Positions 27,277-36,700 of a stretch of 64,000 nucleotides of DNA are shown here, piece after piece. Every line of letters starts with the position of its first letter. Positions within the stretch are counted from its first letter, which is position 1. The stretch comes from Methylophilaceae bacterium LSUCC0665 (lineage in GTDB: Bacteria; Pseudomonadota; Gammaproteobacteria; Burkholderiales; Methylophilaceae), in assembly GCA_024919215.1 (NCBI GenBank), contig CP103437.1, positions 310,001 through 374,000 of the forward strand, written 5' to 3'. Below the pieces are notes generated by a model. It searched no databases, had not been told where the DNA came from, and saw nothing but the letters and a program-made list of their open reading frames with translations. The translations under genes and the position numbers were made by a program.

Positions 27277-28053
27277 ACTATCATTCTTTAAAACTTCTTT
27301 AATTTCAGTTCTGTTCATATAGCTGAAATAATCTTTTATCACTTTGTTAGCAGAACGAATTCCAAATTCATCATTAATTGCCTGGGTGGCGTGATTGATA
27401 TGATGTACATATTTATTTAAAAAATTAGATTCCAAAAAAATCATCTTAAATCCTGCATGGATTAGTTTTTTATGAAGAACCTTACCTGCACTTTCACTCT
27501 GATCTGAAAAAGATGAATTTACTTTTTTGATCAGATCTGTTTTATAAATTGCACAATGACTTCTAAGGTAATGATATTCTTTATTAAACCGTTGATTATT
27601 AATCTTATTTTTTTGTAATTTTTTGAATAGGTATTCAAAATATTTAGCTAATCTTTGAAAAATATTTTTTTGCTCAAGCTTCCAAGATCCAACACCAGCT
27701 ACATCAGGATCATTAAAAGGTTGCATGAGGATATTTAGCCAACCTGGGTGGATCATAAAGGTATCGGTATGAATTACAATTACATAAGGAGTATCAATAT
27801 TTTCCATTGCTAAATCCAATGCTCGTGCATGAGACATCGGCCCGCCTTCATTTGGAATCCCATCCCTATGAATAAATTTGATCCAATGTAAATTTTTAAG
27901 GTATTTTGTAGATTCATCATTTGAATTGTTATCAACGACAATGACATCTGCATGATTTAAGTCAGTATTTTTTCTAAGCAGCCTAAGACATACTTTTGTT
28001 AATTCGTATGTTTTGTAGTTTGGAACAATTATTGTTACTTGTTTAGTAGACAT
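27265..28053 (-). CDS. Glycosyltransferase family 2
   Basis: A 262-residue GT-A fold enzyme. The N-terminal VTIIVPNYKTYELTKVCLRLLRKNTDLNHADVIVVDNNSNDESTKYL is the nucleotide-sugar region, and VIHTDTFMIHPGWLNILM holds the DxD-like metal site (HTD) and the following strand. There is no membrane helix, so it probably acts at the cytoplasmic face of the inner membrane. It is the last gene of the hrcA-hemH-hldD-hldE-waaF run, overlapping waaF by 19 bases, so it likely adds a sugar to the LPS core. The sugar is unknown. Confidence 0.85.
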   Translation of the reverse strand: MSTKQVTIIVPNYKTYELTKVCLRLLRKNTDLNHADVIVVDNNSNDESTKYLKNLHWIKFIHRDGIPNEGGPMSHARALDLAMENIDTPYVIVIHTDTFMIHPGWLNILMQPFNDPDVAGVGSWKLEQKNIFQRLAKYFEYLFKKLQKNKINNQRFNKEYHYLRSHCAIYKTDLIKKVNSSFSDQSESAGKVLHKKLIHAGFKMIFLESNFLNKYVHHINHATQAINDEFGIRSANKVIKDYFSYMNRTEIKEVLKNDSLDN

Positions 28054-29039
28054 ATGATTCTTTTTGAAATTTCTTTTTCATCGATTTTATTCATGCAGTC
28101 AAAATGTTTCAGCGGACACTGTCTTTCAAAGCAAGGGCTACAATCAAGATTTAAATAATTAACAATGGCTTTATTATTAAGTGGAGGGGTATTTTTTGGA
28201 TCTGAGGATCCAAAGAAGCTATCCTGGGGCATATTGAGGGCTGCTGCTATATGCATTAATCCTGAATCATTACTCAAAAAATATTGTGCACAACTAATTA
28301 CATCAATACATTCAGCCAAGGATGTTTTACCAGTGATATCAAAACATTTATTTTTTGTGAGTTTATTTATTTTTTGATTTACTGTTATGTCATTCACAGA
28401 TCCCATTAGTACAACATGGTAATTTTTTTTAATTAATTCATTTGCGATATGCGCATATTTTTCAGAAGGTAAGATTTTGGCAGGCCCATATTCTGCACCG
28501 CCTGAAATAATAATAAGTTTTTTGGTTGGAATCTTATTTTTTTTTAAAAAATTTTCACCATTTTTTTTATCGCTTGCAATTTTTGGATTAATTACCTTGG
28601 GGGAGGGATATGATTTTTTTATTGATAGTCTGGAAAATTTACTAATTGTAGGCTCAGTATTATTTTTAAAACTATTATTTAGAAATAATGATCTTAATTC
28701 ACCAACATATCCAGTTCGTAGCGGTATGTTTGCAAAAACAATATTAAATAATGACTTAATGGTATTGATTAAGAATATGCACTCATCATAACTTTCACGC
28801 CTTAGACTCAAACTCAGCGTAACCCTTTTAAAAAAATCGAATTTCCCATGTTTGAAATCAAGAGGAATTAATTTATCAATTTCAGTAAATCTTGATCCGA
28901 TGTCCATAGACCACTTTGGTGCGGCTAAATGGATTTCACAATGAGGATTTCTTCTTTTTAAATTTACAAATAGGGAATGGGCCATCACCATATCACCCAC
29001 CCAGGATGGACCAAAAATTAGAATCTTTTCATTTTTCAC
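28035..29039 (-). CDS. waaF: Lipopolysaccharide heptosyltransferase II
   Basis: GT9 enzyme adding the second heptose to the LPS inner core. The N-terminus ILIFGPSWVGDMVMAHSLFVNLKRRNPHCEIHLAAPKWS is the WaaF signature, and the donor-site region is ISCAQYFLSNDSGLMHIAAALNMPQDSFFGSSDPKNTPPL. The cysteine-containing tail (CSPCFERQCPLKHFDCM) is also common in WaaF. Length 334 is normal. It overlaps hldE by 11 bases and the GT2 gene by 19. WaaC, which acts just before it, is encoded separately at 18406-19341. Confidence 0.93.
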   Translation of the reverse strand: MKNEKILIFGPSWVGDMVMAHSLFVNLKRRNPHCEIHLAAPKWSMDIGSRFTEIDKLIPLDFKHGKFDFFKRVTLSLSLRRESYDECIFLINTIKSLFNIVFANIPLRTGYVGELRSLFLNNSFKNNTEPTISKFSRLSIKKSYPSPKVINPKIASDKKNGENFLKKNKIPTKKLIIISGGAEYGPAKILPSEKYAHIANELIKKNYHVVLMGSVNDITVNQKINKLTKNKCFDITGKTSLAECIDVISCAQYFLSNDSGLMHIAAALNMPQDSFFGSSDPKNTPPLNNKAIVNYLNLDCSPCFERQCPLKHFDCMNKIDEKEISKRIICLLNK

Positions 29040-30489
29040 TATGGTTTATTTTTTTTATTATATTTGTACTACTCTGGCCTGGAATAAGATCAATTAACAT
29101 TACCTCTCCAGCCCATTTTTTTATTTCCTTATGTCCAACAACCTCTTCAACTTTATAGTCATTTCCTTTAATTAAAAAATGGGGTTGGATTATTTTGATT
29201 AGCTTTATCGGTGTATTTTCATTAAAAAACACTATGGCATCCACTGAGCTTAGACCAGATAAAACTTGAGCTCGATTTTCTTGATCAACAATAGGTCTTG
29301 ATGAGCCTTTAATTTTTTTAATTGAGCTGTCTGTATTAAGGCCGAGTATTAAAAAATCAACATTCTTTTTTGCCTCGTTGAGATATGAAACGTGACCGGA
29401 ATGGAGGATATCGAAACAGCCATTAGTAAATCCAACGGTTTTTCCTTGCCTCTTGAGTTGAGCAGCCTTGGATCTCATTTCCTCAAGTTTATATATTTTA
29501 TTGCTCACAACACTAGAGTCGTTTGTGACAAAAAAGTCTTTTAGATCTTCAAGAGATACGGGCTCTGTGCCAATTTTACTGATAACAGTGCCTGCTGCTA
29601 TATTGGCTAATGTTAATGAGCTTTCAATGTTAAAGCCTGCATGCAATGCGACAGCAATTGAAGAAATAACTGAATCTCCAGCACCAGAAACATCAAATAT
29701 TTGTTTAGGTGAAACAGCAGGAAATCTTTTTTGACACTCATTTGAGTAGAGATTAATGCCATTTTCACCATTTGTTTCAATAATATTTTTAATATTATTT
29801 TGTATTCTTAATTTATTTAGTGTTTTTTCGTGAAGGACGCCATCCCCCATATTTGTAAAAGATAATGCTTCTTTTTTGTTAGGTGTAACGGCAAATGCAT
29901 TTTTGTATTTAGAAATATCATTTCCTTTAGGATCAACAAGAACAGGAATTTTTTCTTTATTAGCTTTAGTAATAATTTTTTGACACAATTCTTGAGTTAA
30001 AAACCCTTTGCCATAATCAGAAAGGATGATGACGGATATATTTTTTTTAACTTTGTTTATAATTTTCGATTCTTCCAATTTTGTTAAGGTGATTAATTTT
30101 GAATCAAAGTCTTGCCTTAATAATTGCTGATTGCCAACAACACTCCTAATTTTTGTGGTTGTCAGATCATTTTTTTTAAAAATAATATTTGAGGAAATTT
30201 TTTTTTGTTTTAGAAGTTCTAGCAATATTTCACCACTTTGGTCATTAGCAACTGATGAAACAAGAGAGGCTTTTACTCCGAAATTTATAATATTGTTAAC
30301 AACGTTCGCTGCACCACCTAACTTATTTTCTGTATCTTTCACACTAAATATTGGAACTGGCGCCTCTGGTGATATTCGATCAATGGAACCAAAGTAATAT
30401 TGATCTAGCATTACATCGCCAATTACTAAAATATTTTTTTTATTATGTTTTATTTGAGTGAGTAAATTATCGAAGATTAATTTATTCAT
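29029..30489 (-). CDS. hldE: Bifunctional heptose kinase / adenylyltransferase HldE
   Basis: Makes ADP-heptose precursors: the N-terminal PfkB-type kinase phosphorylates heptose-7-phosphate at C1 and the C-terminal domain transfers AMP. The kinase half (about 1-330) shows VIGDVMLDQYYFGSIDRISPEAPVPI, KLGGAANVVNN and the anion-hole motif FDVSGAGDSVISSIAVAL. The second half (about 345-486) shows GFTNGCFDILHSGHVSYL with the HxGH site and GLNTDSSIKKIKG. Length 486 is that of fused HldE. It overlaps hldD by 4 bases and waaF by 11. Confidence 0.97.
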   Translation of the reverse strand: MNKLIFDNLLTQIKHNKKNILVIGDVMLDQYYFGSIDRISPEAPVPIFSVKDTENKLGGAANVVNNIINFGVKASLVSSVANDQSGEILLELLKQKKISSNIIFKKNDLTTTKIRSVVGNQQLLRQDFDSKLITLTKLEESKIINKVKKNISVIILSDYGKGFLTQELCQKIITKANKEKIPVLVDPKGNDISKYKNAFAVTPNKKEALSFTNMGDGVLHEKTLNKLRIQNNIKNIIETNGENGINLYSNECQKRFPAVSPKQIFDVSGAGDSVISSIAVALHAGFNIESSLTLANIAAGTVISKIGTEPVSLEDLKDFFVTNDSSVVSNKIYKLEEMRSKAAQLKRQGKTVGFTNGCFDILHSGHVSYLNEAKKNVDFLILGLNTDSSIKKIKGSSRPIVDQENRAQVLSGLSSVDAIVFFNENTPIKLIKIIQPHFLIKGNDYKVEEVVGHKEIKKWAGEVMLIDLIPGQSSTNIIKKINHSEK

Positions 30490-31466
30490 AGGTATTGATC
30501 TTTTTGTGATAAATAATTTTGGTAATAATCTGAAACTCCAGAATCAAGATCATTAAAAGTTAAATCGTAACCGCTTTTAAACAGCTTATCAATTTTTGCT
30601 TCAGTAAAATATTGATATTTTCCATCCAGATCAGATGGCATATCAATGAATTGAATTTGCTCAATAGAGCCTTGATGATTTTTTACTAGAGATTTCGCTA
30701 ACTCAAAAAAAGTTTGAGCTTTGCCTGTCCCTATATTAAATAATCCAGTAATTTTTTTTGTATTAAGTAAATGGATCATGGCTGAGACTGCATCTTTGAC
30801 ATAAATGAAGTCTCTTAACTGACCTCCATCTTCGTATTGCGGCTTATTACTTTTGAAAAGCTTAATCAATCCCTCGTTATTGATTTGATTGAATGCATGA
30901 TAAACAACGCTAGCCATACGGCCTTTATGATATTCATTTGGACCATACACATTAAAAAATTTACAGCCAGCCCAGTAGGGCGGACATTCATTTTTTTCTG
31001 CCATATCTAAAGCCCAACGATCAAAAAAATATTTGGAATATCCGTAGGCATTTAATGGTTTTAATCCACTACGTATCTCATCATCATAACCTTGCGACCC
31101 GTCTCCATAAGTTGCCGCCGAACTGGCATAAATAAAGGGTATTTTTTTTTCAGTGCAATATGACCATAATTTTTGCGAAAAACGTATATTATCTTTGATA
31201 AGTTTTGAAAAAACTTTTTCAGTCGTGGCGCTGATTGCGCCCATATGAATGATGGCATCAATTTTTTTTGCATCAATTTGACTTAATGATGTTAACAATT
31301 GATCTTTTTTGACAAAATCTAAATACTTTCTCTTGCTTAAATTCTTCTCTTGATTTTCATAAGCAAGATCATCGCATAGAATGAGGTCATTTTCACCTAA
31401 GTTATTATTTAGATGCCATGCTGTAACACTTCCTATCATCCCTGCTGCACCAGTGATGACAATCAT
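30486..31466 (-). CDS. hldD: ADP-L-glycero-D-manno-heptose-6-epimerase
   Basis: Short-chain dehydrogenase-type epimerase that completes ADP-heptose synthesis. The NADP-binding motif GAAGMIGS is at residues 6-13. IIHMGAISATTEK, the catalytic ASSAATYG and YGYSKYFFD (YxxxK), and WAGCKFFNVYGPNEYHKGRMASV follow; the last block is diagnostic of HldD. Length 326 is normal. It overlaps hemH by 4 bases and hldE by 4. In E. coli this gene (rfaD/htrM) is needed at high temperature, which is of interest because the heat-shock repressor gene hrcA heads this run. Confidence 0.96.
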   Translation of the reverse strand: MIVITGAAGMIGSVTAWHLNNNLGENDLILCDDLAYENQEKNLSKRKYLDFVKKDQLLTSLSQIDAKKIDAIIHMGAISATTEKVFSKLIKDNIRFSQKLWSYCTEKKIPFIYASSAATYGDGSQGYDDEIRSGLKPLNAYGYSKYFFDRWALDMAEKNECPPYWAGCKFFNVYGPNEYHKGRMASVVYHAFNQINNEGLIKLFKSNKPQYEDGGQLRDFIYVKDAVSAMIHLLNTKKITGLFNIGTGKAQTFFELAKSLVKNHQGSIEQIQFIDMPSDLDGKYQYFTEAKIDKLFKSGYDLTFNDLDSGVSDYYQNYLSQKDQYL

Positions 31467-32578
31467 GATAGTTTTTTCACCTTTTCAAAAGCTTTTTTGG
31501 TTTCTTTAGATGCCTTGGTAATTTTAGATGTTGTATAGTTGTGATCAATCCATCCTTGAAGATGAGATTGTGCAATCTTAAACATTGCTTCAATCCACTC
31601 TTTAGAATCATTTAATGCTGGAATGTAACGATACTTTCTTGGATCCCCCCCGTGTTCTGAGAATATTTCTCTGCCTTCCATATTGATTTCTTCAAGAGTT
31701 TCCAAGCAATCGCTAGAGAATCCTGGGCATAAAACATCTACGCTGATATTTTTTTCACTCCCTAACCCTTTAATAACCTCTGAAAAATATGGTTTAAGCC
31801 ATTCTGCTTTACCAAAGCGAGATTGGAATGTGACTTGATATTGATGTTCCTTTAATTTAAGTGCTTTAGTGAGTAATCGTGCTGTTTTATAGCATTCACA
31901 ATGATAGGGATCACCTTGTAATAGAGATTTTTTTGGAACCCCATGAAAACTCATTATCAGCTTATTAGGTTTTGACTTTTTTTGCTGCCAAAACTTAGCA
32001 ATGGAATTTCTGAGTGCATCAATATAAGCTGGATGATCATGATAGTTACGAATCACTCTTATTTCTGGAACATTTCGTGTTTTTATTAATTTTTTAAATA
32101 AACCATCCATGGCAGCCCCGGAGGATGATGAGGCGTATTGTGGGTAAAGCGGAAAAAAAAGGATCTTATTACAATTTTTTTCTTTGAGCCTGTCAATTGC
32201 ATTTGCGATTGAGGGTTGCCCATAACTCATCCCAATTTCAATTTCTATTGGCTGCTTGATATTTTTTTGAACGAGCTTATTGAAAGCTTCTTTTTGTTTT
32301 TTTAAATTTACATAAAGAGGAGACCCTTGTTTAGTCCATATGGATCTATACTTTGCTGCACTCGCGCTAGGACGAAATACTAAGATAATAAAGTGTAAAA
32401 TCCAACACCAAATAAACCGGGGAATTTCTACAACTCTTCGGTCCATCAGAAATTGTTGTAGATATTTTCGCAACGCTCCTGAGGTTGGTTTTTCGGGCGT
32501 CCCAAGGTTGGCCAAGATGATTCCAACTTTGGGCTCATTTCCATGTGTGTATTTAGGTTCCTTATTATAGTAGGCCAT
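31463..32578 (-). CDS. hemH: Ferrochelatase
   Basis: Inserts Fe2+ into protoporphyrin IX, the last step of haem synthesis, at the inner membrane. Family blocks present: VGIILANLGTPEKPTSGALRKYLQQFLMD at the N-terminus, IGMSYGQPSIANAIDRL, the active-site histidine in MSFHGVPKKSLLQGDPYHCECYKTA, and VTFQSRFGKAEWLKPYF with VDVLCPGFSSDCLETLEEI near the C-terminus. Length 371 is usual for proteobacteria. It begins the base after the hrcA stop and overlaps hldD by 4, so it is embedded in the hrcA-to-GT2 operon. Confidence 0.97.
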   Translation of the reverse strand: MAYYNKEPKYTHGNEPKVGIILANLGTPEKPTSGALRKYLQQFLMDRRVVEIPRFIWCWILHFIILVFRPSASAAKYRSIWTKQGSPLYVNLKKQKEAFNKLVQKNIKQPIEIEIGMSYGQPSIANAIDRLKEKNCNKILFFPLYPQYASSSSGAAMDGLFKKLIKTRNVPEIRVIRNYHDHPAYIDALRNSIAKFWQQKKSKPNKLIMSFHGVPKKSLLQGDPYHCECYKTARLLTKALKLKEHQYQVTFQSRFGKAEWLKPYFSEVIKGLGSEKNISVDVLCPGFSSDCLETLEEINMEGREIFSEHGGDPRKYRYIPALNDSKEWIEAMFKIAQSHLQGWIDHNYTTSKITKASKETKKAFEKVKKLS

Positions 32579-33586
32579 TTATATTTTTTTTCGGTGATTA
32601 TTCAAACTAAGGAGTTTAGCAGTTATGTCAACAATTGGAATAACTCTTTCGTAGGCCATTCTTGTTGGACCTATGACTCCCAAAGACCCAATTACCTCAC
32701 CATCTACCTCATATGGTGATGTAATGATGCTACACTCATCGAGGCCGTGATACCCGGATTCCTCACCAATAAAAATTTGTACTCCAGAAGAATTTTGACT
32801 TTTTTCAAGTAAGTCCATAAGTGTATTTTTTTTATCAAAGATCTGAATGATTTTTTTCAAACTACCTAAATCTTTTGCAAGTTCTTCATTGTCAATTAAA
32901 TTTTCTTTCCCACTAATAAAAATATTTTCATAATTATTTGGATTAGAATTATCCATTGCTGATTGCATCAGATCGTACATTCTTTTCTTTGTTTCATTGA
33001 TTTCCTTAGCAATCTTCTCAAATGACTCTTCAATCGTTAGGCCTGAGTAATTTTTTGTAAAGTAGTTTGAAATTTCTACCAGCTCATGAGGCGGGTAATC
33101 TTTATCTGCTTTAAGAATTTTATTCATCACCTGCCCATCGCTTGTCACTAAAATCGCCAAAATTTGATTTGAAGATAAATTAATAAATTCGATATGTTTA
33201 AAAGTATTTTTTTTTAATTTGGGTATGAGAATTAATCCTGCATGATGAGTAAGGCTAGACAAGGTCTCTGCAACTGAATTTGAGTCATATTGCATATTAT
33301 TCATTTTTTCAGAAATAAGATTTATCTCTTGCGCTGTTGGTTTTTTATGGGTCAGTAAAGTGTCTACAAAGTACCTGTAACCTTTTTTTGTGGGAACCCT
33401 CCCTGAAGATGTGTGAGGGCTTGAGATAAATCCTTGATCCTCAAGATTTTTCATAATACTTCTAATACTTGCCGGACTTAAATCCACTTCAGCATGGCTG
33501 GATAGAGTTTTTGAGCCAACGGGTGTGCCATCAGCAATATGTTGGCTTATTAAAACTTTTAGAAGCTGTTGTGATCTGGTATCCAT
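32579..33586 (-). CDS. hrcA: Heat-inducible transcription repressor HrcA
   Basis: Represses heat-shock genes by binding the CIRCE operator. The N-terminal winged helix is QQLLKVLISQHIADGTPVGSKTLSSHAEVDLSPASIRSIMKNLEDQGFISSPHTSSGRVPTKKGYRYFVDTLL (about 6-80), the family hallmark. The C-terminal part has ISGKENLID and QIFIGEESGYHGLDECSIITSPYEVDGEVIGSLGVIGPTRMAYERVIPIVD, also typical. Length 335 is normal. The only CIRCE I found in the window is at the rpoH promoter (7457-7483). It heads a minus-strand run into hemH and the heptose genes. Confidence 0.97.
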   Translation of the reverse strand: MDTRSQQLLKVLISQHIADGTPVGSKTLSSHAEVDLSPASIRSIMKNLEDQGFISSPHTSSGRVPTKKGYRYFVDTLLTHKKPTAQEINLISEKMNNMQYDSNSVAETLSSLTHHAGLILIPKLKKNTFKHIEFINLSSNQILAILVTSDGQVMNKILKADKDYPPHELVEISNYFTKNYSGLTIEESFEKIAKEINETKKRMYDLMQSAMDNSNPNNYENIFISGKENLIDNEELAKDLGSLKKIIQIFDKKNTLMDLLEKSQNSSGVQIFIGEESGYHGLDECSIITSPYEVDGEVIGSLGVIGPTRMAYERVIPIVDITAKLLSLNNHRKKI

Positions 33587-33629
33587 CTATTTATGAATAT
33601 TGAATAATTAGTAGTTATTATTTAAATAG

Positions 33630-33657
33630 ATTAAAATTATTCATTCAATTATATCAA
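33630..33657 (-). promoter_or_regulatory. Possible promoter of hrcA operon
   Basis: On the minus strand, TTGATA (33657-33652), a 16-base spacer and TTTAAT (33635-33630) lie in the 92-base hrcA-nadK divergent gap, about 44 bases before the hrcA start codon. The region is so AT-rich that chance matches are expected. No CIRCE is present, so hrcA does not look autoregulated here. Confidence 0.35.
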
Positions 33658-33678
33658 GTAAATACATTTGGTTACTTT

Positions 33679-34539
33679 ATGAATTTTAAAAAAATTGCCA
33701 TTGTTGGAAAATACAATAATCTCAAAGAGGATCCAAGCTTTTTAGACAAGCTTAACTCTCTGATAAAGTTTATAGATAATCAAGATCTTCAGGTATTTAT
33801 TGAAGAAAAAACTCAACAACAATTTAAAATTAATCAATATCAATCGATTACTTTAGCTGAGTGCAGCAATGTAAATTTAATTATTGTGCTAGGAGGGGAC
33901 GGCACGATGCTGGGTGTCGCTAGAGCCGTTTCTCATCTAGATGTCCCCATTGTAGGTATTAATTTAGGGCGCTTTGGTTTTTTAGCCGATGTAAGTTTTG
34001 GTGACATGGAAAATGAGCTATCTGAAATTTTACATGGATCATTTGAACCTGATAAACGCATGCTTTTACAAGTACAAGTTTTGAGAGATGATAATCTGAT
34101 ATATGAGTCTATTGCCTTTAATGATATTGTCATTAAGAGTGGTTCGCGACTAATTGAATTAGAATTGAGTGTGGATCAGAAATTACTCCATAAACAAAGA
34201 TCAGATGGAATAATTATTTCTACGCCTACTGGAACCACGGCTTATGCATTATCTGCAGGGGGCCCTATTCTTCACCCGACGATTGATGCCGTTTCGATTG
34301 TGCCTATCAGTCCTCATACCCTCAGTAATAGGCCAATTGCATTGGATGCAACAAAACCTATATCTGCAAAAATCATTGATATGGATGAAGGATTTTTGAG
34401 TGTGGATGGCCAAATAAAATTTCCATTAGATTTGAGAGATAAAATCTCTATCAACAAGTCTAAGAATACAATCACTATATTGCATCCGAAAGATTATTGT
34501 TATTTTGAGATGCTCAGAAATAAGTTAAATTGGGGTTAA
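33679..34539 (+). CDS. nadK: NAD kinase
   Basis: Phosphorylates NAD to NADP. The conserved VLGGDGTMLGVAR is near residue 75, followed by PIVGINLGRFGFLADV, NDIVIKSG, RSDGIIISTPTGTTAYALSAGGPILHPTIDAVSIVPISPH and SVDGQ, all standard NadK signatures. Length 286 is typical. It starts with ATG and lies 3 bases upstream of recN; nadK-recN is a widespread pair. Divergent from hrcA across a 92-base gap. Confidence 0.97.
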   Translation: MNFKKIAIVGKYNNLKEDPSFLDKLNSLIKFIDNQDLQVFIEEKTQQQFKINQYQSITLAECSNVNLIIVLGGDGTMLGVARAVSHLDVPIVGINLGRFGFLADVSFGDMENELSEILHGSFEPDKRMLLQVQVLRDDNLIYESIAFNDIVIKSGSRLIELELSVDQKLLHKQRSDGIIISTPTGTTAYALSAGGPILHPTIDAVSIVPISPHTLSNRPIALDATKPISAKIIDMDEGFLSVDGQIKFPLDLRDKISINKSKNTITILHPKDYCYFEMLRNKLNWG

Positions 34540-34542
34540 ATC

Positions 34543-36189
34543 GTGTTAGCAAATCTTCATATTCGTGATTATGTCATTGTTGATGAGCTTAATTTAAGCT
34601 TTGATAAAGGGTTTATTGGCCTGACTGGAGAAACCGGTGCTGGTAAGTCAATTCTCATTGATGCCTTGTCATTATCTTTGGGTGCAAGGAGTGAGAGTGG
34701 ATTAATCAGAAAGGGGTGTGAGAAAGCAGAAATTATTACTGAGTTTGATATAAAAAATAATCAAGCTGTGATCCAGTGGTTAAAAGATAATGATTTATAT
34801 GATGATGAATCTTTACTGCTCAGGCGTACTATATTTGCTGATGGTAGATCGAAAGCATATATTAATTCAATTCCTAGCCCAATATCTAAGTTAAAGGATG
34901 TAAGTGAGTTATTAATCGATATTTACAGCCAAAACTCGTTTCATTCTTTGACTCAAGCCAACACTCAATTAAATATTCTTGATGAGTATGCAGACACATC
35001 GGATCTTGAAAAAAAATCACAAAAACTTTTCCATGAATGGAAAAGTCTTGAAAAAAGAAAAAAAGAATTTGATGAGAATAAAGTTAAAATTCATGAGGAA
35101 TATGAAGATCTTCAAGTTAAAATTAAGGAATATAAAGACCTAAATTTTAGCTTTGAAAATTGGGAGTGTGTTCAGGCAGAGCATAAGAAATTATCAAACG
35201 CGAAAGAATTAATTAACCTTATTCAACAATGTCTTAGCTACATTAACAATGAAGATCTCTCTGCCTCTGTTATTTTAAAAGATTTAAATAAATCGTTATC
35301 TGAGGCTGCTCAGCTTGATAATCAGCTTAATGAGGACTTCAATCTTTCTAATGAGATATTAATTCAAGCGAGCGAGTTGGAAAGAAATTTAAATAATTAT
35401 TTAAGCAAATTCAATGATGATGAAGATAGGGTTAGAGAAATTGAAGATTATATTCAAGGAGTCTTCAACTTTTCCCGAAAACATCATATACAACCTGAGT
35501 TGTTCGAAAATGAATCATTAAATTGGTTTAAGAGATTCGATGAAATTGCAACACTATTTGAAGAAAATCAATTTGCAGCATTGGAAAAAAAAGCATTTGA
35601 TGATTATTTAACTAATGCAAAAAATTTATCTGAAAAGAGAGCCATAGCAGCTAAAAAATTAGGTAGTGAAATTTCACTCTTATTAAATCAACTTTCTTTC
35701 TCTAATGCTGATTTTAAAATTGACGTAGAAAAAACAGAACCGCTAGCTTCTGGAATCGATCAAGTTAAATTTTTAATCAAAACATACAAGGGTGCAGATT
35801 TTTCGCCTATAGCAAAAACTGCCTCAGGTGGAGAGTTGTCAAGAATAAGCCTAGCAATTAGAGTAGCTTCAGCAAAAAATACAAATGTTCCTGTAATGAT
35901 TTTTGATGAGGTCGATGTTGGTATCGGCGGAGGCGTTGCGGAAGTTGTTGGGAACCTCTTAAATCAATTAGGGAGTCAACATCAAGTCTTTTCAATTACC
36001 CATTTAGCTCAAGTCGTATCAAAGGCTAATTTCCATTACAAAGTTCATAAAGAAGAATCTGGAGACACAGTGATTTCTAAAATATTTATTCTAAATGCTG
36101 AGGAAAGAATTAAAGAAACAGCTAGAATGATTGGTGGATTAGAGATAACTGAGACAACCTTGATGCATGCAAGAGAGTTGTTAAACTAA
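34543..36189 (+). CDS. recN: DNA repair protein RecN
   Basis: SMC-like ATPase in recombinational double-strand break repair. The N-terminus LANLHIRDYVIVDELNLSFDKGFIGLTGETGAGKSILIDALSL contains Walker A (GETGAGKS). A long coiled-coil middle (about 150-370) follows, then KTASGGELSRISLAIRVA, Walker B MIFDEVDVGIGGGVAEVVG and SITHLAQV. Length 548 is normal. The start codon is GTG, forced by the position of the conserved LANLHIRDYV block. It follows nadK by 3 bases. Its stop is 1 base from the convergent fur stop. Confidence 0.96.
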   Translation: MLANLHIRDYVIVDELNLSFDKGFIGLTGETGAGKSILIDALSLSLGARSESGLIRKGCEKAEIITEFDIKNNQAVIQWLKDNDLYDDESLLLRRTIFADGRSKAYINSIPSPISKLKDVSELLIDIYSQNSFHSLTQANTQLNILDEYADTSDLEKKSQKLFHEWKSLEKRKKEFDENKVKIHEEYEDLQVKIKEYKDLNFSFENWECVQAEHKKLSNAKELINLIQQCLSYINNEDLSASVILKDLNKSLSEAAQLDNQLNEDFNLSNEILIQASELERNLNNYLSKFNDDEDRVREIEDYIQGVFNFSRKHHIQPELFENESLNWFKRFDEIATLFEENQFAALEKKAFDDYLTNAKNLSEKRAIAAKKLGSEISLLLNQLSFSNADFKIDVEKTEPLASGIDQVKFLIKTYKGADFSPIAKTASGGELSRISLAIRVASAKNTNVPVMIFDEVDVGIGGGVAEVVGNLLNQLGSQHQVFSITHLAQVVSKANFHYKVHKEESGDTVISKIFILNAEERIKETARMIGGLEITETTLMHARELLN

Positions 36190-36190
36190 A

Positions 36191-36616
36191 CTACTTTTTA
36201 TGTGGGCAAGGTTTTTTGTTGCAGTCTCCATACAAATACAACGAGTGATCAATAATTGTAAATCCATTGTCTTCAGCAATTGTTTTTTGTCTTTTTTCAA
36301 TTTCACTATCAACAAATTCAACGACATGACCACACTGAAGGCAAACAATATGATCATGGTGTGATTCTTCATTTAGCTCATAGACCGCTTTACCACTTTC
36401 AAAATGATGTTTCAACAGCAAGCCCGCTTGTTCAAACTGGGTCAATACTCGATAAATGGTAGCCAGTCCTATATCCTCGCCATTATTAATCATTATCTTG
36501 TAAATTTCTTCAGCAGAGAGATGTTTTTCGCGGTTATTTTCAAATATATTCAAAACTCGTAAACGAGGAATAGTTGCTTTTAGGCCTGTTTTTTTAAAAT
36601 CAACATGATCTTCCAT
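36191..36616 (-). CDS. fur: Ferric uptake regulator Fur
   Basis: Iron-responsive repressor. FKKTGLKATIPRLRVLNIFENNREKHLSAEEIYKIMINNGEDIGLATIYRVLTQFEQAGLLLKHHFESGK forms the winged helix; ESHHDHIVCLQCGHVVEF is the metal-binding block, and the C-terminus has CNKKPCPHKK with the paired cysteines. I start at the ATG at 36616 (141 residues, MEDHVDFKKTGLK), which matches other Fur N-termini; a TTG at 36631 would add five residues. It is divergent from bamE; fur-bamE(smpA) divergence is classical in proteobacteria. Confidence 0.95.
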   Translation of the reverse strand: MEDHVDFKKTGLKATIPRLRVLNIFENNREKHLSAEEIYKIMINNGEDIGLATIYRVLTQFEQAGLLLKHHFESGKAVYELNEESHHDHIVCLQCGHVVEFVDSEIEKRQKTIAEDNGFTIIDHSLYLYGDCNKKPCPHKK

Positions 36617-36700
36617 AATTTTTCCAGACAATGAATTTATTTAATAATCATCATGGTATATTATTCAGGCTTAATGTTCAAAAATTTTATAGATCAATAA

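Noticed and set aside
33587-33678. CIRCE or Pho box in the hrcA-nadK gap
   Set aside because: Neither pattern is present; only a low-specificity promoter match was found.
36617-36700. Possible Fur box in the fur-bamE gap (AATAATCATCATGG region)
   Set aside because: Only a loose match to GATAATGATAATCATTATC, and AT-rich DNA makes such matches common.
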